This document shows, piece after piece, positions 35,027 to 45,509 of a DNA stretch of 64,000 nucleotides; position 1 is the first letter of the stretch; each line of letters opens with the position of its first letter. This stretch comes from Pseudomonadota bacterium. GTDB taxonomy: Bacteria > Pseudomonadota > Gammaproteobacteria > Burkholderiales > Burkholderiaceae_C. Under the pieces are notes generated by a model. The model did not search any database. It saw only the letters and a program-made list of their open reading frames with translations, and was not told the origin of the DNA. Both the position numbers and the translations under genes were made by a program. Location of the stretch: assembly GCA_020161145.1 (NCBI GenBank), contig JAIUPQ010000001.1, positions 682,001 to 746,000 on the forward strand, written 5' to 3'.

Positions 35027-35746
35027 GTGAACACCGCGCTCGTCGTCAGCGCCGCGCTGATGGGCGTGGCGGGCTCCATCCACTGCGTGGCCATGTGCGG
35101 CCCCACCAGTGCGGCCGCCGTGCGCATGTGCTCGGCGCCGGGCGCCAGCGGCTGGGGCTGGCTGGGCTTTCACGTCGGCCGGCTGGCTGGCTATATGGCG
35201 GCCGGTGCCGTGGTGGCGGCCAGCGTGGGCGCGCTGGTGGGGCTGTCGGCCTGGAGCCCGGCGCTGCGGCCGCTGTGGTTGCTGGTCCATCTGGCGGCGC
35301 TGGCGTTGGGGTTGTTTCTGCTGGTGCGCGGCGAGCAGCCGGCCTGGCTGGCGCGGCTGGGGCGCAACCCCACGACCACGGTGCAGCCCGTGCGGTGGTT
35401 GCCGCAGGGCAAGGGCGGCAGTGCCTTGCGGGCCTCGGCCGTGGGCAGCCTGTGGTTTGCCTGGCCTTGTGGCCTGCTGCAATCGGCGTTGTTGCTGGCG
35501 GCGCTGGCCAACGACGCCATGCATGGCGCGGTGGTGATGGCGGCATTCGGCCTGGGCTCGGCGCTGGCGCTGGGCATCGGTCCGGCGCTGTGGCTGCGCT
35601 GGCGCGGCACCCCATCTGTCAGCGCCGTGCAAGGCCGGGTGCTCAAGCTGCTGGTGCGCCTCTCGGGTGCCATGCTGGCCGGGGCTGCGCTGTGGGCGGT
35701 GGGTCATGACCTGTGGATACCCTTGATTGACTACTGCCTCAGCTGA
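35027..35746 (+). CDS. TauE/SafE (UreH/DsbD-like) membrane protein
   Basis: A 239-residue inner-membrane protein with about six helices and two Cys-containing motifs, GSIHCVAMCGP at the N-terminus and WFAWPCGLLQSALLLAAL in the middle. This is the UreH-like/DsbD_2 transmembrane type often annotated sulfite exporter TauE/SafE. In many proteobacteria it lies between the cbb3-oxidase assembly genes and hemN/fnr and is thought to help metal or thiol handling for that oxidase; here the cco genes are not adjacent. GTG start 12 bases after hemN. Confidence 0.85.
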   Translation: MNTALVVSAALMGVAGSIHCVAMCGPTSAAAVRMCSAPGASGWGWLGFHVGRLAGYMAAGAVVAASVGALVGLSAWSPALRPLWLLVHLAALALGLFLLVRGEQPAWLARLGRNPTTTVQPVRWLPQGKGGSALRASAVGSLWFAWPCGLLQSALLLAALANDAMHGAVVMAAFGLGSALALGIGPALWLRWRGTPSVSAVQGRVLKLLVRLSGAMLAGAALWAVGHDLWIPLIDYCLS

Positions 35747-35820
35747 ATCCACCCCCACGTGCACTCGGGTGTGCGTGAGGAGGGCCGGCTGGCGCCAGTG
35801 CGTTGTGCGAGCAGGAGCCG

Positions 35821-37098
35821 ATGACGACCCGTGAAGCCGTGCCCGTCTACGCCACGCGCCGGTGGTGGGCGCTGGGCATCGTGGCGCTGGCCTATGTGCT
35901 GTCGTTCTTCCAGCGCTTTGCACCGGCTGGCATTGCCCAGGACCTGGCCGCGGCGTTCCAGACCTCGGCCGCCTCGCTGGGCGTGTTGGCCGCCGCCTAC
36001 TTCTATGTGTATACGGTGATGCAGGTGCCCACTGGCGTGCTGGTGGACACGCTGGGGCCGCGTCGCATCCTGGCGTTGGGTGGGGTCATCGCCGGTCTGG
36101 GCAGCCTGCTGTTCGGGACGGCGGAGTCGCTGGCCCTGGCCATGGTCGGACGGCTGCTGGTGGGCTTGGGCGTGTCGGTGGTGTTTCTGGCCATGCTCAA
36201 GCTGATTGCGCTGTGGTTTGACGAGAGCCGGTTTGCCACGCTGGTGGGCGTGGGCATGTTGGTGGGCAACCTGGGTTCGGTGCTGGCGGGGGCGCCGCTG
36301 TCGTGGGCCGCGCAGACCAGCGGTTGGCGCGAGGTGTTCGTGGGCGTGGGGTTGGCGTCGTTGCTGTTGGCTGGCTTGTGCGCCTGGGTGGTGCGCGACC
36401 GTCCCCCTGGTGCGCCGGCGCCGGTGCCGGCCAGCCGGGCGGCCGTATGGACGGCGCTGGCCAGCGTGCTGCGCAACCGGGCCACCTGGCCGCCCATGCT
36501 GGTCAATACCGGCACCAGCGGGGCGTTCTTCATCTTTGCCGGCCTGTGGACGGTGCCGTTCCTGATGCAGGTGCATGGCCTGACGCGGGTGCAGGCGGCG
36601 ACCCACCTCTCTTTGTGGTTTGGCAGTTTCGCGGTGGGCAGCCTGCTGCTGGGGGTGCTGTCCGACCGGCTGGGCCGGCGCAAGCCGGTGATGTTGTTGA
36701 CCACCCATGCGTTTGCCGCCATCTGGCTGTGGCTGCTGACCGGCGAGCCCATGCCGCTGGCCGCTTCTTACGTGCTGTTTGGTGTGCTGGGCGTGATGAC
36801 GGCGGGCTTCACGCTGGCCTGGTCCAGCGCCAAGGAGGTCAATCCGCCGCAGCTGTCCGGTATGTCCACCAGCCTGACCAACATGGGCAGCTTTCTGGCC
36901 GCGGCCTTGCTGCAACCTGTGGTGGGGGCGCTGATGGACGCGCGCTGGGCCGGCCGCATGCAGGACGGCGCCCGCATCTACGACCTGGCCGCCTGGCAGA
37001 CCGGTTTGTGGGTGGTGGTGGCCTGTGCGCTGCTGGGAGCGGCCAGCGCGTGGTTCGTGGTCGAGACGCGCTGTCGCAACGTCTGGCAGCCCGACTGA
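35821..37098 (+). CDS. MFS transporter
   Basis: A 425-residue major facilitator permease with 12 predicted helices. Family motifs include the loop 2-3 sequence GVLVDTLGPRRIL, GRLLVGLGVSVVFLAML in helix 4 and DRLGRRKPV after helix 8. Substrate is not known. It lacks features that I would trust to call it the copper importer CcoA, although the neighbourhood made me look. ATG 35821 has CAGGAG upstream. Ends 10 bases from the convergent mltD-like gene. Confidence 0.88.
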   Translation: MTTREAVPVYATRRWWALGIVALAYVLSFFQRFAPAGIAQDLAAAFQTSAASLGVLAAAYFYVYTVMQVPTGVLVDTLGPRRILALGGVIAGLGSLLFGTAESLALAMVGRLLVGLGVSVVFLAMLKLIALWFDESRFATLVGVGMLVGNLGSVLAGAPLSWAAQTSGWREVFVGVGLASLLLAGLCAWVVRDRPPGAPAPVPASRAAVWTALASVLRNRATWPPMLVNTGTSGAFFIFAGLWTVPFLMQVHGLTRVQAATHLSLWFGSFAVGSLLLGVLSDRLGRRKPVMLLTTHAFAAIWLWLLTGEPMPLAASYVLFGVLGVMTAGFTLAWSSAKEVNPPQLSGMSTSLTNMGSFLAAALLQPVVGALMDARWAGRMQDGARIYDLAAWQTGLWVVVACALLGAASAWFVVETRCRNVWQPD

Positions 37099-37108
37099 CG
37101 CGCCGCAG

Positions 37109-38707
37109 TCAGCGGCTGCGCGCCCGGCCGCTGCTGCCTTTGCTGGCGGTGGCGGCGGGCTTGCGGCTGGCCGCCTGCCGGGTTGCGCTGGCCTTGCTCT
37201 TGCTGCTGGCTGTGCGGGTGGACGCGGCCGATGAGCGGCTCTTGGGCACGTACACCACGATGGCCTGACCGGCCTTGAAGCGGGCGCTGGCCGTGGTCTT
37301 GTTCCACTGCGCCACCTGCGAGGGCGCCACCTTGTAGCGGCGTGCCACCGAGGCCACGGTTTCGCCTTTTTTGCCGGCGCGGATGGTCTGGCGCCGCAGC
37401 GGCGGTGCATCGGGTGCCAGGGCCAGCATGCCGCCGTCGGCGATCTGGGCCGAGACGTCGTCGATGATGGCAGCCGGACGGGCCACCAGCAGTGCGCTGC
37501 CGCTCTTGACCACCATGCGCGGCGGGATGCGGTTGACCTCGCGCAGGCGCTCTTCGCTCATGCCCACCTCGCGTGCCACGTCGGCCGGGCGCATGGTGCG
37601 CGGCGCGACCCAGGCCGTCCACGAGGCCAGCGGCCCTTTGTGGGCGCGCAGGTTGGCCACGAAGCGGTTGGCGTTGTCATAAGGCAGCAGCACCTGTTCG
37701 GTGCCGGCGGCCAGGATGACGGGCTTGTTCATCTGGGGGTTGAGCTGCTGGAACTCCTCGGTGCTGACGCCGGCCAGCTTGGCGGCCAGATCGACGTCGA
37801 TGTCGCGCTCGATGGCCACGCTGAGGAAGTAAGGGTGGTTGTCCAACTCGGGCAGCGTCAGGCCGTAGGCCAGCGGCTGCATGACGATGTTCTTGACCGC
37901 CTGCAGCTTGGGCAGGTAGTGGCGGGTTTCGTCGGGCATGCGCAGGCTGGCGTAGTCGGTGGGCAGGCCGGCCTTCTGGTTGCGCGCGATGGCGCGCTGC
38001 ACATTGCCCTCACCCCAGTTGTACGAGGCCAGCGCCAACTGCCAGTCACCGAACATGCCGTAGAGGCGCTCCAGATAGTCCAGCGCGGCGCGGGTGGAGG
38101 CCAGCACGTCGCGGCGGTCGTCGCGGAAGAGGTTCTGCTTGAGGTCGTAGTGGCGGCCGGTGGCGGGCACGAACTGCCACATGCCGGAAGCCTTGGCGGT
38201 GGACATGGCCTGCGGGTTGAAGGCGCTCTCGGTGAATGGCAGCAGCGCCAGCTCGGTGGGCAAGCCTCGGCTTTGCACCTCTTCGACGATGTGGAACAGG
38301 TAGCGGCCGCCACGGTCGGTCATGCGGGCCACGTAGTCGGGCCGCTTGGCGTAGTACTGCTCCCACTGCGCCACCAGCGGGCCTTCGAGGTCGGGGATGG
38401 CGTAGCCGTTGCGGATGCGCACCCACAAGTCCACCTGCGAGGTGGCGTCCTCGGGGTCCACGCTGCGGTCGGGCGCCAGGGGATCGACAGCCAGGGCCTG
38501 CATGGCTTCGTCAGGCAGGCCCTGCTGCGCGGCGGGCGTCTGCGGAGCGGGTGTCGTGGCGGTGGGCTGAGCAGGGGCGTCCGCGACCGCCACGTGGCCG
38601 GCCTCAACGGGCGGCGCGGCGGCGGGGTCCAGGGTGGTGGCGCAGCCGGTCAGCAGGGCCAGCAGCGCAGCGGCCACGCCGGTGCGGGCAAGAGTGGGTT
38701 TCAGCAT
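37109..38707 (-). CDS. MltD-like lytic transglycosylase lipoprotein
   Basis: Membrane-bound murein lytic transglycosylase of 532 residues. The lipobox LLTGC puts Cys22 at the mature N-terminus. The SLT domain (about 140-290) has the catalytic Glu160 in LPFTESAFNP, then GMWQFVPATGRHY and ALASYNWGEGNV. A C-terminal LysM-type peptidoglycan-binding module is seen near IRAGKKGETVASVARRYKV. The tail is Ser/Lys/Ala-rich. Start ATG 38707 overlaps the gloB stop by 7 bases, an arrangement (gloB-mltD) common in this group. Confidence 0.92.
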   Translation of the reverse strand: MLKPTLARTGVAAALLALLTGCATTLDPAAAPPVEAGHVAVADAPAQPTATTPAPQTPAAQQGLPDEAMQALAVDPLAPDRSVDPEDATSQVDLWVRIRNGYAIPDLEGPLVAQWEQYYAKRPDYVARMTDRGGRYLFHIVEEVQSRGLPTELALLPFTESAFNPQAMSTAKASGMWQFVPATGRHYDLKQNLFRDDRRDVLASTRAALDYLERLYGMFGDWQLALASYNWGEGNVQRAIARNQKAGLPTDYASLRMPDETRHYLPKLQAVKNIVMQPLAYGLTLPELDNHPYFLSVAIERDIDVDLAAKLAGVSTEEFQQLNPQMNKPVILAAGTEQVLLPYDNANRFVANLRAHKGPLASWTAWVAPRTMRPADVAREVGMSEERLREVNRIPPRMVVKSGSALLVARPAAIIDDVSAQIADGGMLALAPDAPPLRRQTIRAGKKGETVASVARRYKVAPSQVAQWNKTTASARFKAGQAIVVYVPKSRSSAASTRTASSKSKASATRQAASRKPAATASKGSSGRARSR

Positions 38708-39411
38708 CGGTTCTTCCATTCGCGCAGCTCGCCCAGCCGCTGGGCATCGGGCGCGCGCAAAAAAGGGTTGATCTGCCACTCCAGCGCAATCGTGGAGGGC
38801 AGGGTGGGCTGGCCCGCCGCGCGCTGCGCGAGGCAGGCGGCTTCATGGCGGGCAACGGCGGCGTTGTCGGGCTCGGCCTGCCGCGCAAAGCGCAGGTTGG
38901 CCAAGGTGTATTCATGGGCGCAGCACACGCGGGTGGTGCCGGGCAGTGCGCCCAGCTGCTGCAGCGAGCGGTGCATCTGGTCGGCCGTGCCCTCGAACAG
39001 GCGGCCGCAACCGGCCGAGAACAAGGTGTCGCCGCAGAACAGCAGGTCGTCCAGCACATAGGCCACATGGCCCGCGGTGTGACCGGGCACGTCCAGCACG
39101 CGAATGGCCTTGCCCTGCCAGGTCAGGCAATCGCCCCCGGCCACGGGCGTGGTGGGCACCGGCATGGCGGCCTGTTCGCGCTGCGGCGCGTACACGGGCG
39201 CGCCGTTCAACAGCGGCTGCAACCCGTTCAGGCCGCCGACGTGATCGGGGTGGTGGTGGGTCACTAGAATGCCGGTCAGCTCAAGGCCATGGGCACCGAG
39301 TGCCGCGCGCACCGGCGCGGCATCGCCCGGATCGACCACCAGCGCGCCAGCGCCGTCGTGCAGCATCCAGATGTAGTTGTCGGCAAAGGCGGGGAGCGCT
39401 ACCAGATTCAT
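38701..39411 (-). CDS. gloB: Hydroxyacylglutathione hydrolase (glyoxalase II)
   Basis: Hydrolyses S-lactoylglutathione to lactate and glutathione, completing methylglyoxal detoxification. 236 residues, metallo-beta-lactamase fold. Metal motif His52-x-His54-x-Asp56-His57 in THHHPDHVGG; further ligands in DVPGHTAGHV and LFCGDTLFSAGCGR; substrate-binding basic residues near the C-terminus. Its ATG overlaps the divergent methyltransferase ATG (shared CATG at 39409-39412). Confidence 0.95.
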   Translation of the reverse strand: MNLVALPAFADNYIWMLHDGAGALVVDPGDAAPVRAALGAHGLELTGILVTHHHPDHVGGLNGLQPLLNGAPVYAPQREQAAMPVPTTPVAGGDCLTWQGKAIRVLDVPGHTAGHVAYVLDDLLFCGDTLFSAGCGRLFEGTADQMHRSLQQLGALPGTTRVCCAHEYTLANLRFARQAEPDNAAVARHEAACLAQRAAGQPTLPSTIALEWQINPFLRAPDAQRLGELREWKNRC

Positions 39412-40237
39412 GACGAGTAATCCCGGAATTATAGAGTTCGGCCATTGGCTGCAAACCCCGCAAGGCCAGCGCCTGTTGGGCTGGGAGCAGGACAGGCTGG
39501 ACCATCTGGTCGCCGACTACTTTGGCTACCACGCGCTGCAGATCGGCCTGCCGGGCGTGCCTGGTCTGCGCGCCAACCGCATGCCTCACCGCTGGGTGAT
39601 GGCGGGCAGTGCCCAGGAGGCGGCGCCGCTGGTGGAGCCCTTGCAACCCATGCCCGCCGATCCGGCGCTGTCGCTGGCGCCGCTGGCCGATCCGGTGGCG
39701 CTGCTGGGCGAGCCCGAGGCGCTGCCCTTTGCCGACCGCAGCCTGGACCTGGTGCTGCTGCCGCACACGCTGGAATTTGCCAGCGATCCGCACGAGGCGC
39801 TGGCCGAGGTGGCCCGCGTGCTGGCGCCCGAGGGGCGGGTGGTGCTCACGGCCTTGAATCGCGCCAGCCTTTGGGGCCTGCGCCAGGCCACCGGCTACGC
39901 CTGGCGTGGGGTGACTCGCTCGCGCCGGCCGCTGTACCTGCCGCAACAAGGGGCCTGGCTGCACTACCGCCGCGCCCGCGACTGGCTGCGGTTGCTGGGC
40001 TTTCAGATCGAAGTGGGCCAGTTTGGCTGCTTCGGCGCGCCCATGAGCACGCCGCGCGGGCTGTCACGCATGGCCTGGATGGAAAACCACGGCGCGCGCT
40101 GGTGGCCGGTGCTGGGCGCGGCCTATGTGCTGGTGGGCGTCAAGCGCGTGCGCGGCATGCGGCTGGTGGGGCTGACTTCAACGGGTGGCCGGCGCGTGGC
40201 TGCGCCCGCCATGGCCACCCAACGCACACACGAATGA
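39410..40237 (+). CDS. SAM-dependent methyltransferase-like protein
   Basis: A 275-residue class I methyltransferase-like protein. It shows [21 protein letters not shown] and [24 protein letters not shown], the acidic and post-motif regions of the Methyltransf_11 group. The usual glycine-rich motif I is not obvious, so catalytic activity is uncertain. It is conserved between gloB and rnhA in many betaproteobacteria, with unknown substrate. ATG 39410 is nested in the gloB start; the stop overlaps rnhA (ATGA). Confidence 0.82.
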   Translation: MTSNPGIIEFGHWLQTPQGQRLLGWEQDRLDHLVADYFGYHALQIGLPGVPGLRANRMPHRWVMAGSAQEAAPLVEPLQPMPADPALSLAPLADPVALLGEPEALPFADRSLDLVLLPHTLEFASDPHEALAEVARVLAPEGRVVLTALNRASLWGLRQATGYAWRGVTRSRRPLYLPQQGAWLHYRRARDWLRLLGFQIEVGQFGCFGAPMSTPRGLSRMAWMENHGARWWPVLGAAYVLVGVKRVRGMRLVGLTSTGGRRVAAPAMATQRTHE

Positions 40238-40674
40238 ACGACATCATCATCTACACCGACGGTGCCTGCAAAGGCAATCCCGGCCCTGGTGGCTGGGGCG
40301 CATGGCTGACCAGCGGCCCGCATCAAAAAGAGCTGTGGGGCGGCGAGCCGCTGACCACCAACAACCGCATGGAACTGCTGGCGGTGATTGAGGCGCTGGC
40401 CTCGCTCAAGCGCCCCAGCCAGGTGGCGCTGCACACCGACAGCAGCTACGTCAAGAACGGCATCACCACCTGGATCCACAACTGGAAGCGCAAGGGTTGG
40501 CGCACGGCGGCTGGTGGCCCGGTCAAGAACGCCGACCTGTGGCAGCGGCTGGAGACCGAGGCGGCGCGCCATCAGGTCAGCTGGCACTGGGTCAAAGGCC
40601 ATGCGGGCGATCCCGGCAACGAGCGCGCCGACGCGCTGGCCAACCGCGGCGCGGCGGCCTACCTCAAAGGCTAG
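40234..40674 (+). CDS. rnhA: Ribonuclease HI
   Basis: Cleaves the RNA strand of RNA-DNA hybrids. 146 residues. Catalytic acidic residues are in [12 protein letters not shown] (Asp), [10 protein letters not shown] (Glu), LHTDSSYV (Asp) and GNERADALA (Asp), and the basic handle [16 protein letters not shown] is present. Coupled to the methyltransferase by ATGA. It ends 11 bases inside the convergent suhB 3' end. Confidence 0.96.
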   Translation: MNDIIIYTDGACKGNPGPGGWGAWLTSGPHQKELWGGEPLTTNNRMELLAVIEALASLKRPSQVALHTDSSYVKNGITTWIHNWKRKGWRTAAGGPVKNADLWQRLETEAARHQVSWHWVKGHAGDPGNERADALANRGAAAYLKG

Positions 40675-41560
40675 ATTTCTTCAGCCGCACCGTTTTGCGC
40701 GGCGCGGGTTGCACCTCGGCGCTGGCGGGCTCGACCGGCACCGGCACCGGCTTGGCCACCCGTGAATGCGGCGCCAGCAGCTTGACGAGCTGGCCGTAGA
40801 TGCGCGGCGAGCCGGCGACGATCTCGTGCTGATAGAGGTAATCGGGCTCGCCGGTGAAGTTGCCCACCAGGCCGCCAGCCTCGGTGACGATCAATGCCCC
40901 GGCCGCCGCGTCCCAGGGCGACAGGCCCCACTCGAAGAAGCCGTCGTACCAGCCGGCGGCCACGTAGCACAGGTCCAGCGCAGCCGCACCGGGGCGGCGC
41001 AGGCCGGCACAGGCCGGCATCAGCGTGCGCAGCACGTCGATGTACTGCTCGAAGTCGTCGCCGGCCCGGAACGGAAAGCCCGTGCCCAGCAGCGCGTCGG
41101 CCAGCTGGGTGCGGCGCGAGACGCGCAGCCGCTTGTCGTTGAGGAAGGCGCCGCGCCCCTTGGAGGCCATGAACAAGTCGTTGCGCGCCGGGTCGTAGAC
41201 CACGGCCTGCTCGACCTTGCCGCGAAACGCCAGCGCAATGGAAATGGCGTAAGTGGGCAGCCCGTGCAGGAAGTTGGTGGTGCCGTCCAGCGGGTCGATG
41301 ATCCAGACGTAGTCGCTGTCCTTGGCGCCGCGGGCGCGGCCCGATTCCTCGGCCAGGATGGCGTGGCCCGGGTAGGCCGTCAGCAGCGTATCGATGATGG
41401 CGGCCTCGGCGGCGTGGTCCACTTCGCTGACGAAATCACCCGGCCCTTTGCGGCTGACGGTCAGTGCCTCCAGGTCCAGCGATGCGCGATTGATGATGCG
41501 CCCAGCCTCGCGGGCCGCCTTGATGGCGATGTTGAGCATGGGATGCAAGGCTTGGGACAT
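40664..41560 (-). CDS. suhB: Inositol-1-monophosphatase family protein
   Basis: Mg-dependent phosphatase of 298 residues, SuhB type; in enterobacteria SuhB also takes part in rRNA antitermination. Motifs: [22 protein letters not shown] with metal ligands, and [15 protein letters not shown]. The C-terminus carries an extra Pro/Lys-rich tail ([20 protein letters not shown]) of about 35 residues beyond the usual end. It is divergent from trmJ with a 51-base gap. Confidence 0.92.
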   Translation of the reverse strand: MSQALHPMLNIAIKAAREAGRIINRASLDLEALTVSRKGPGDFVSEVDHAAEAAIIDTLLTAYPGHAILAEESGRARGAKDSDYVWIIDPLDGTTNFLHGLPTYAISIALAFRGKVEQAVVYDPARNDLFMASKGRGAFLNDKRLRVSRRTQLADALLGTGFPFRAGDDFEQYIDVLRTLMPACAGLRRPGAAALDLCYVAAGWYDGFFEWGLSPWDAAAGALIVTEAGGLVGNFTGEPDYLYQHEIVAGSPRIYGQLVKLLAPHSRVAKPVPVPVEPASAEVQPAPRKTVRLKKSSL

Positions 41561-41611
41561 ACGTAATCCAGCAAAATCAGGGGCACGACGAGGACAAAGA
41601 GCAACCGCCCG

Positions 41612-42364
41612 ATGACGGTGAACCCCCCATTTTACCCAGCCCGGCCGGCCGCACGGTTCGTGTTGATGCACACCAGCCACCCCGGCAACGTGGGCGCAGC
41701 GGCACGCGCCATCAAGGTCATGGGCTTTGACGACCTGGTGCTGGTGGCACCGCGCTTTGCCGACGTGCTCATGCGCGACGAAACCCTGGCCTTTGCCAGC
41801 GGCGCCACCGACGTGCTGGCGCGCGCGCGCATCGTGCCCACGCTGGCCGAGGCGCTGGACGGCATCACCCACACCTGCGCCACCGCCATGACGCCGCGCG
41901 ACTTCGGCCCGCCGACGGCGGCGCCGCGCGACCACCTGCCCACCGTGGCGGCCCAAGGGCTGGTGCCGGCTTTCGTTTTTGGCGGTGAGCGCTTTGGCCT
42001 GGCCAACGACGACGTCTACCGCTGTGACGTCTGCCTGTCCATCCCCACGGCGCCCGACTACGGCTCGCTCAATCTGGCCCAGGCCGTGCAGCTGGTGGCC
42101 TACGAATGGCGCCAGGCGCTGGGCGCCTTTGCGGTGGCGCCGCGCGCGCCGGCGCGCAAGCTGGCCGACCAGGCGGCCGTCCACGGCCTGCTCGACCATT
42201 GGCGGGCCGCCCTGAGCGAGATCGGCTTTTTCGACCCCGCTGCGCCCAAGAAGCTGCTGCCCCGCCTGACGCAGATGGCCTTGCGGGCGCGGCTGTCCAG
42301 CGACGACATCCACATCCTGCGCGGCATCGCGCGAGCCGCCGGCAAACACCATGACCACACCTGA
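41612..42364 (+). CDS. trmJ: tRNA/rRNA methyltransferase, TrmJ type
   Basis: SPOUT-class 2'-O-methyltransferase of 250 residues; TrmJ methylates position 32 of tRNAs. Motifs: [24 protein letters not shown] (motif 1), [14 protein letters not shown] (motif 2, SAM knot) and [22 protein letters not shown] (motif 3). The C-terminal helical extension is typical of TrmJ. The end overlaps ppc by 14 bases. Confidence 0.92.
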   Translation: MTVNPPFYPARPAARFVLMHTSHPGNVGAAARAIKVMGFDDLVLVAPRFADVLMRDETLAFASGATDVLARARIVPTLAEALDGITHTCATAMTPRDFGPPTAAPRDHLPTVAAQGLVPAFVFGGERFGLANDDVYRCDVCLSIPTAPDYGSLNLAQAVQLVAYEWRQALGAFAVAPRAPARKLADQAAVHGLLDHWRAALSEIGFFDPAAPKKLLPRLTQMALRARLSSDDIHILRGIARAAGKHHDHT

Positions 42365-45107
42365 CACCGAAGCGCCGCTGCGCGAGGACATCCGCCTGCT
42401 GGGCCGTCTGCTGGGCGACGTCATTCGCGAGCAGGAAGGCAAGCCCACGTTCGACGTGATCGAGCGCATCCGCACGCTGTCGGTGGCCTACCGGGGGCGG
42501 GACGACCTGAAGGCCCAGCGCGAGCTGGATCGGCTGCTCAAAAGCCTGTCCACCGAGCGCGCCGTCGCCGTGGTGCGCGCCTTCACCTACTTCAGCCACC
42601 TGGCCAACCTGGCCGAAGACCGGCACCACATCCGCCGCCGCGAGCAGCGGGCGTTGCAGGGCGACGTGGCCGGGGCCTCGCTGGCCAGCGCCATGCAGCG
42701 CCTGCGTGCCGCTAGGGTGTCCGGCAAGAAGGTGGCCACCATGCTGGCCAGCGCCCATGTCTCGCCGGTGCTCACCGCCCACCCCACCGAGGTACAGCGC
42801 CAGAGCGTGCTGCAGGCCGAGCGCGCCATCATGGGGCTGCTGGCCGAGCGCGATGCCGCCCTGGCGCGCGTGGCCGAGTTGCCGCAGGCGCGCGCCCGCA
42901 TGCTGGCCCCCATCGAAGAGAAGCTGCGGCTGCGCGTGCTGCAGCTATGGCACACGCGGCTGCTGCGCGACACCGGCCTGACGGTGGGCGACGAGATCGA
43001 CAACGCGCTGGGCTACTACCCCACCACTTTTTTGCCGCAGATCCCCAGCCTGTACGCCGAACTGGAGGCCGCCCTGCCGGGGCAGCCGGTGGCGGATTTC
43101 CTGCGCATGGGGCATTGGATGGGGGGCGACCGCGACGGCAACCCCAACGTCAACGCCGGCACGCTGCGCGACGCACTGCGGCGCCAGGCCGAGGTGGCGC
43201 TGCGCCATCACCTGACCGTGGTGCACCAGTTGGGCGGCGAGCTGTCGTGGTCCACCCGCCTCGCGCCGGTGCCGCCAGCGCTGCAGGCGCTGGCCGACGC
43301 CGCGGGCGACACCAATCCGCATCGTGACGACGAGCCCTACCGCCGCGCGCTGGTGGGCATCTACGCCCGCCTGGCGGCCACGCTGACGGCGTTGACCGGC
43401 GGCGAGGCCATGCGCCACGCCCTGGCTGCCAGCACGCCGTATGCGTCGCCGCAAGCGCTGCTGGCCGACCTGCAGACGCTGGCCGATGCGCTGGTGGCCG
43501 CCGGTGCTGGTGGCTGGGCGCAGGCGCGGCTGGCGCCTTTGCAGCGCGCGGTGCGGGTGTTCGGCTTTCACCTGGCCACCGTCGATCTGCGCCAGAGCTC
43601 GGACGTGCACGAGGCCACAGTGGCCGAGCTGCTGGCCGTGGCCGGCGTCGAGACCGGCTACGCCCAACTGAGCGAGGAGGCCCGCCGCGCGCTGCTGGTG
43701 CGGCTGCTGGCCGAGGCGCGGCCGCTGCGGGTGCCGCAGGCCTGCTACAGCGCGGCGTTCGAGAGCGAATGGGCGGTATTCGAGGCCGCGCGCGAGCTGC
43801 GCCAGCGCTTCGGCCCCGAGGCCATCCGCCACACCATCATCAGCCACACCGAGGCCACCTCCGATCTGCTGGAGGTGCTGTTGCTGCAAAAGGAAACCGG
43901 CCTGGCCCAAGGCACGCTGGGGCGCGATCTGCGGGCCGGCCTCATCGTCTCGCCGCTGTTCGAGACCATTGACGACCTGGAGCGCGCCGAGGCCATCATG
44001 GCCGACTACCTGGCCACGCCCGGCATTGCCGCCATGCTGGCGGCCAGCGGCGGCGAGCAGGACGTGATGCTGGGCTACTCGGACAGCAACAAGGACGGCG
44101 GCATCGTCACCAGCCATTGGGCGCTGTACCGCGCCGAGCTGGCGCTGATGGCGCGGCTGGGCAAGCATGTGCGGCTGCGCCTCTTTCATGGCCGCGGTGG
44201 CAGCGTGGGCCGGGGCGGTGGCCCCAGCTACCAGGCCATCCTGGCGCAGCCGGCAGGTACGGTGAACGGCCAGATCCGGCTGACCGAGCAGGGCGAGGTC
44301 ATCGGCGCCAAATACGCCAACCCCGACATCGGCCGGCGCAACCTGGAGACGCTGGTGGCGGCCGTGCTGGAGGCCACGCTGCTGCCGCCGCCGCAGCCGG
44401 TGCCGGCGCGGCATCTGGCGGTGGCCCAGGCGCTGTCCGAGGCCAGCCGCAAGGCGTACCGGGCACTGGTCTACGAGACGCCGGGGTTTGCCGAGTTTCT
44501 CTACGCCGCCACCCCGCTGCGCGAGATCACCGCACTGAACATCGGCTCGCGTCCGGCCTCGCGCAAGCCCAGCGGTCGCATCGAAGACTTGCGCGCCATT
44601 CCCTGGACGTTCTCCTGGAGCCAGAGCCGCGCCACGCTGCCGGGCTGGTACGGCCTGGGCAGCGCGGTGGAGGCGGCGCTGGCCAGTGGGGCGGCCGATG
44701 CCGCCACCTTGCAGGCCATGCACCGCGAGTGGCCGTTCTTCACCACGCTGATCTCCAACATCGACATGGTGCTGGCCAAGAGCGATCTGGCGCTGGCGCG
44801 GCGCTACGCCAGCCTGGTGCCGGATGCACGGCTGCGCCGACGCGTGTTTGGTGCCATCGAGGCCGAGTGGCAACGCACCGTGCAGGCGCTGGCGCTGATC
44901 ACCGGCCAGACGCAGCGGCTGGCCGACAACCCGGCGCTGGCGCGCTCCATCCGCCACCGCTTTCCCTACATCGACCCGCTGCATCACCTGCAGGTGGAGC
45001 TGATCCGGCGCTGGCGCGCGGGCGGCGAGGCCGGCGACCAGAAACTGCGGCGCAGCATCCACATCACCATCAACGGCATCGCCACGGCGCTGCGCAACTC
45101 TGGCTAG
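42351..45107 (+). CDS. ppc: Phosphoenolpyruvate carboxylase
   Basis: Anaplerotic enzyme that makes oxaloacetate from PEP and bicarbonate. 918 residues, family length. Active-site His144 is in [14 protein letters not shown] and Lys581 in [24 protein letters not shown] holds the glycine-rich loop with conserved Arg. Start ATG 42351 lies inside the trmJ end, implying coupling. The C-terminus ends [15 protein letters not shown], close to the usual QNTG. Confidence 0.97.
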   Translation: MTTPDTEAPLREDIRLLGRLLGDVIREQEGKPTFDVIERIRTLSVAYRGRDDLKAQRELDRLLKSLSTERAVAVVRAFTYFSHLANLAEDRHHIRRREQRALQGDVAGASLASAMQRLRAARVSGKKVATMLASAHVSPVLTAHPTEVQRQSVLQAERAIMGLLAERDAALARVAELPQARARMLAPIEEKLRLRVLQLWHTRLLRDTGLTVGDEIDNALGYYPTTFLPQIPSLYAELEAALPGQPVADFLRMGHWMGGDRDGNPNVNAGTLRDALRRQAEVALRHHLTVVHQLGGELSWSTRLAPVPPALQALADAAGDTNPHRDDEPYRRALVGIYARLAATLTALTGGEAMRHALAASTPYASPQALLADLQTLADALVAAGAGGWAQARLAPLQRAVRVFGFHLATVDLRQSSDVHEATVAELLAVAGVETGYAQLSEEARRALLVRLLAEARPLRVPQACYSAAFESEWAVFEAARELRQRFGPEAIRHTIISHTEATSDLLEVLLLQKETGLAQGTLGRDLRAGLIVSPLFETIDDLERAEAIMADYLATPGIAAMLAASGGEQDVMLGYSDSNKDGGIVTSHWALYRAELALMARLGKHVRLRLFHGRGGSVGRGGGPSYQAILAQPAGTVNGQIRLTEQGEVIGAKYANPDIGRRNLETLVAAVLEATLLPPPQPVPARHLAVAQALSEASRKAYRALVYETPGFAEFLYAATPLREITALNIGSRPASRKPSGRIEDLRAIPWTFSWSQSRATLPGWYGLGSAVEAALASGAADAATLQAMHREWPFFTTLISNIDMVLAKSDLALARRYASLVPDARLRRRVFGAIEAEWQRTVQALALITGQTQRLADNPALARSIRHRFPYIDPLHHLQVELIRRWRAGGEAGDQKLRRSIHITINGIATALRNSG

Positions 45108-45120
45108 CAAAGGAAGACCC

Positions 45121-45471
45121 ATGTCCGAGATCACACTCAACACGCTGGAAGACGGGCTCTATGCCACGGCGCAACTGACGCCAAACGCCCTGGCGGCGCT
45201 GGCGCGCGGCGGCATCCGCAGCATCATCAACAACCGCCCGGACTTTGAAGGCGGCCCCGAGCAGGCCACCAGCGACCAGATGCAGCATGCGGCCGAGGCA
45301 GCCGGTCTGGCCTACCGCTACCTGCCGGTCAACGGCGCCCACCAGACGCCCGAAGAGGCGGCGGCGTTTGCCCGCCTGATCACCGAGCTGCCGCGCCCCA
45401 TCGTCGCCTACTGCCGCTCGGGCACACGGGTGTCGCGGCTGTATCAATTGGGGCGTGAGCAGGACAGCTGA
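45121..45471 (+). CDS. DUF442 / TIGR01244-type phosphatase-fold protein
   Basis: A 116-residue protein of the DUF442 group (beta-lactamase-hydrolase-like, TIGR01244 sulfurtransferase label). It has the CX5R signature loop in AYCRSGTRVSRLY, shared by rhodanese and dual-specificity phosphatase folds, after the family string INNRPDFEGGPEQ. In some bacteria this domain is linked to sulfide metabolism (BlhA). AAGGA lies upstream. It precedes the TRAP genes by 38 bases and may share their transcript. Confidence 0.85.
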   Translation: MSEITLNTLEDGLYATAQLTPNALAALARGGIRSIINNRPDFEGGPEQATSDQMQHAAEAAGLAYRYLPVNGAHQTPEEAAAFARLITELPRPIVAYCRSGTRVSRLYQLGREQDS

Positions 45472-45509
45472 TTCGCGTACAGTCGCGCAAACTTTTTTGG
45501 AGGGCCGCG

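Noticed and set aside
35821..37098. MFS permease as copper importer CcoA
   Set aside because: The neighbourhood (fnr, hemN, TauE-like) suggested it, but I could not see the Met/His pattern needed and the cco genes are absent.
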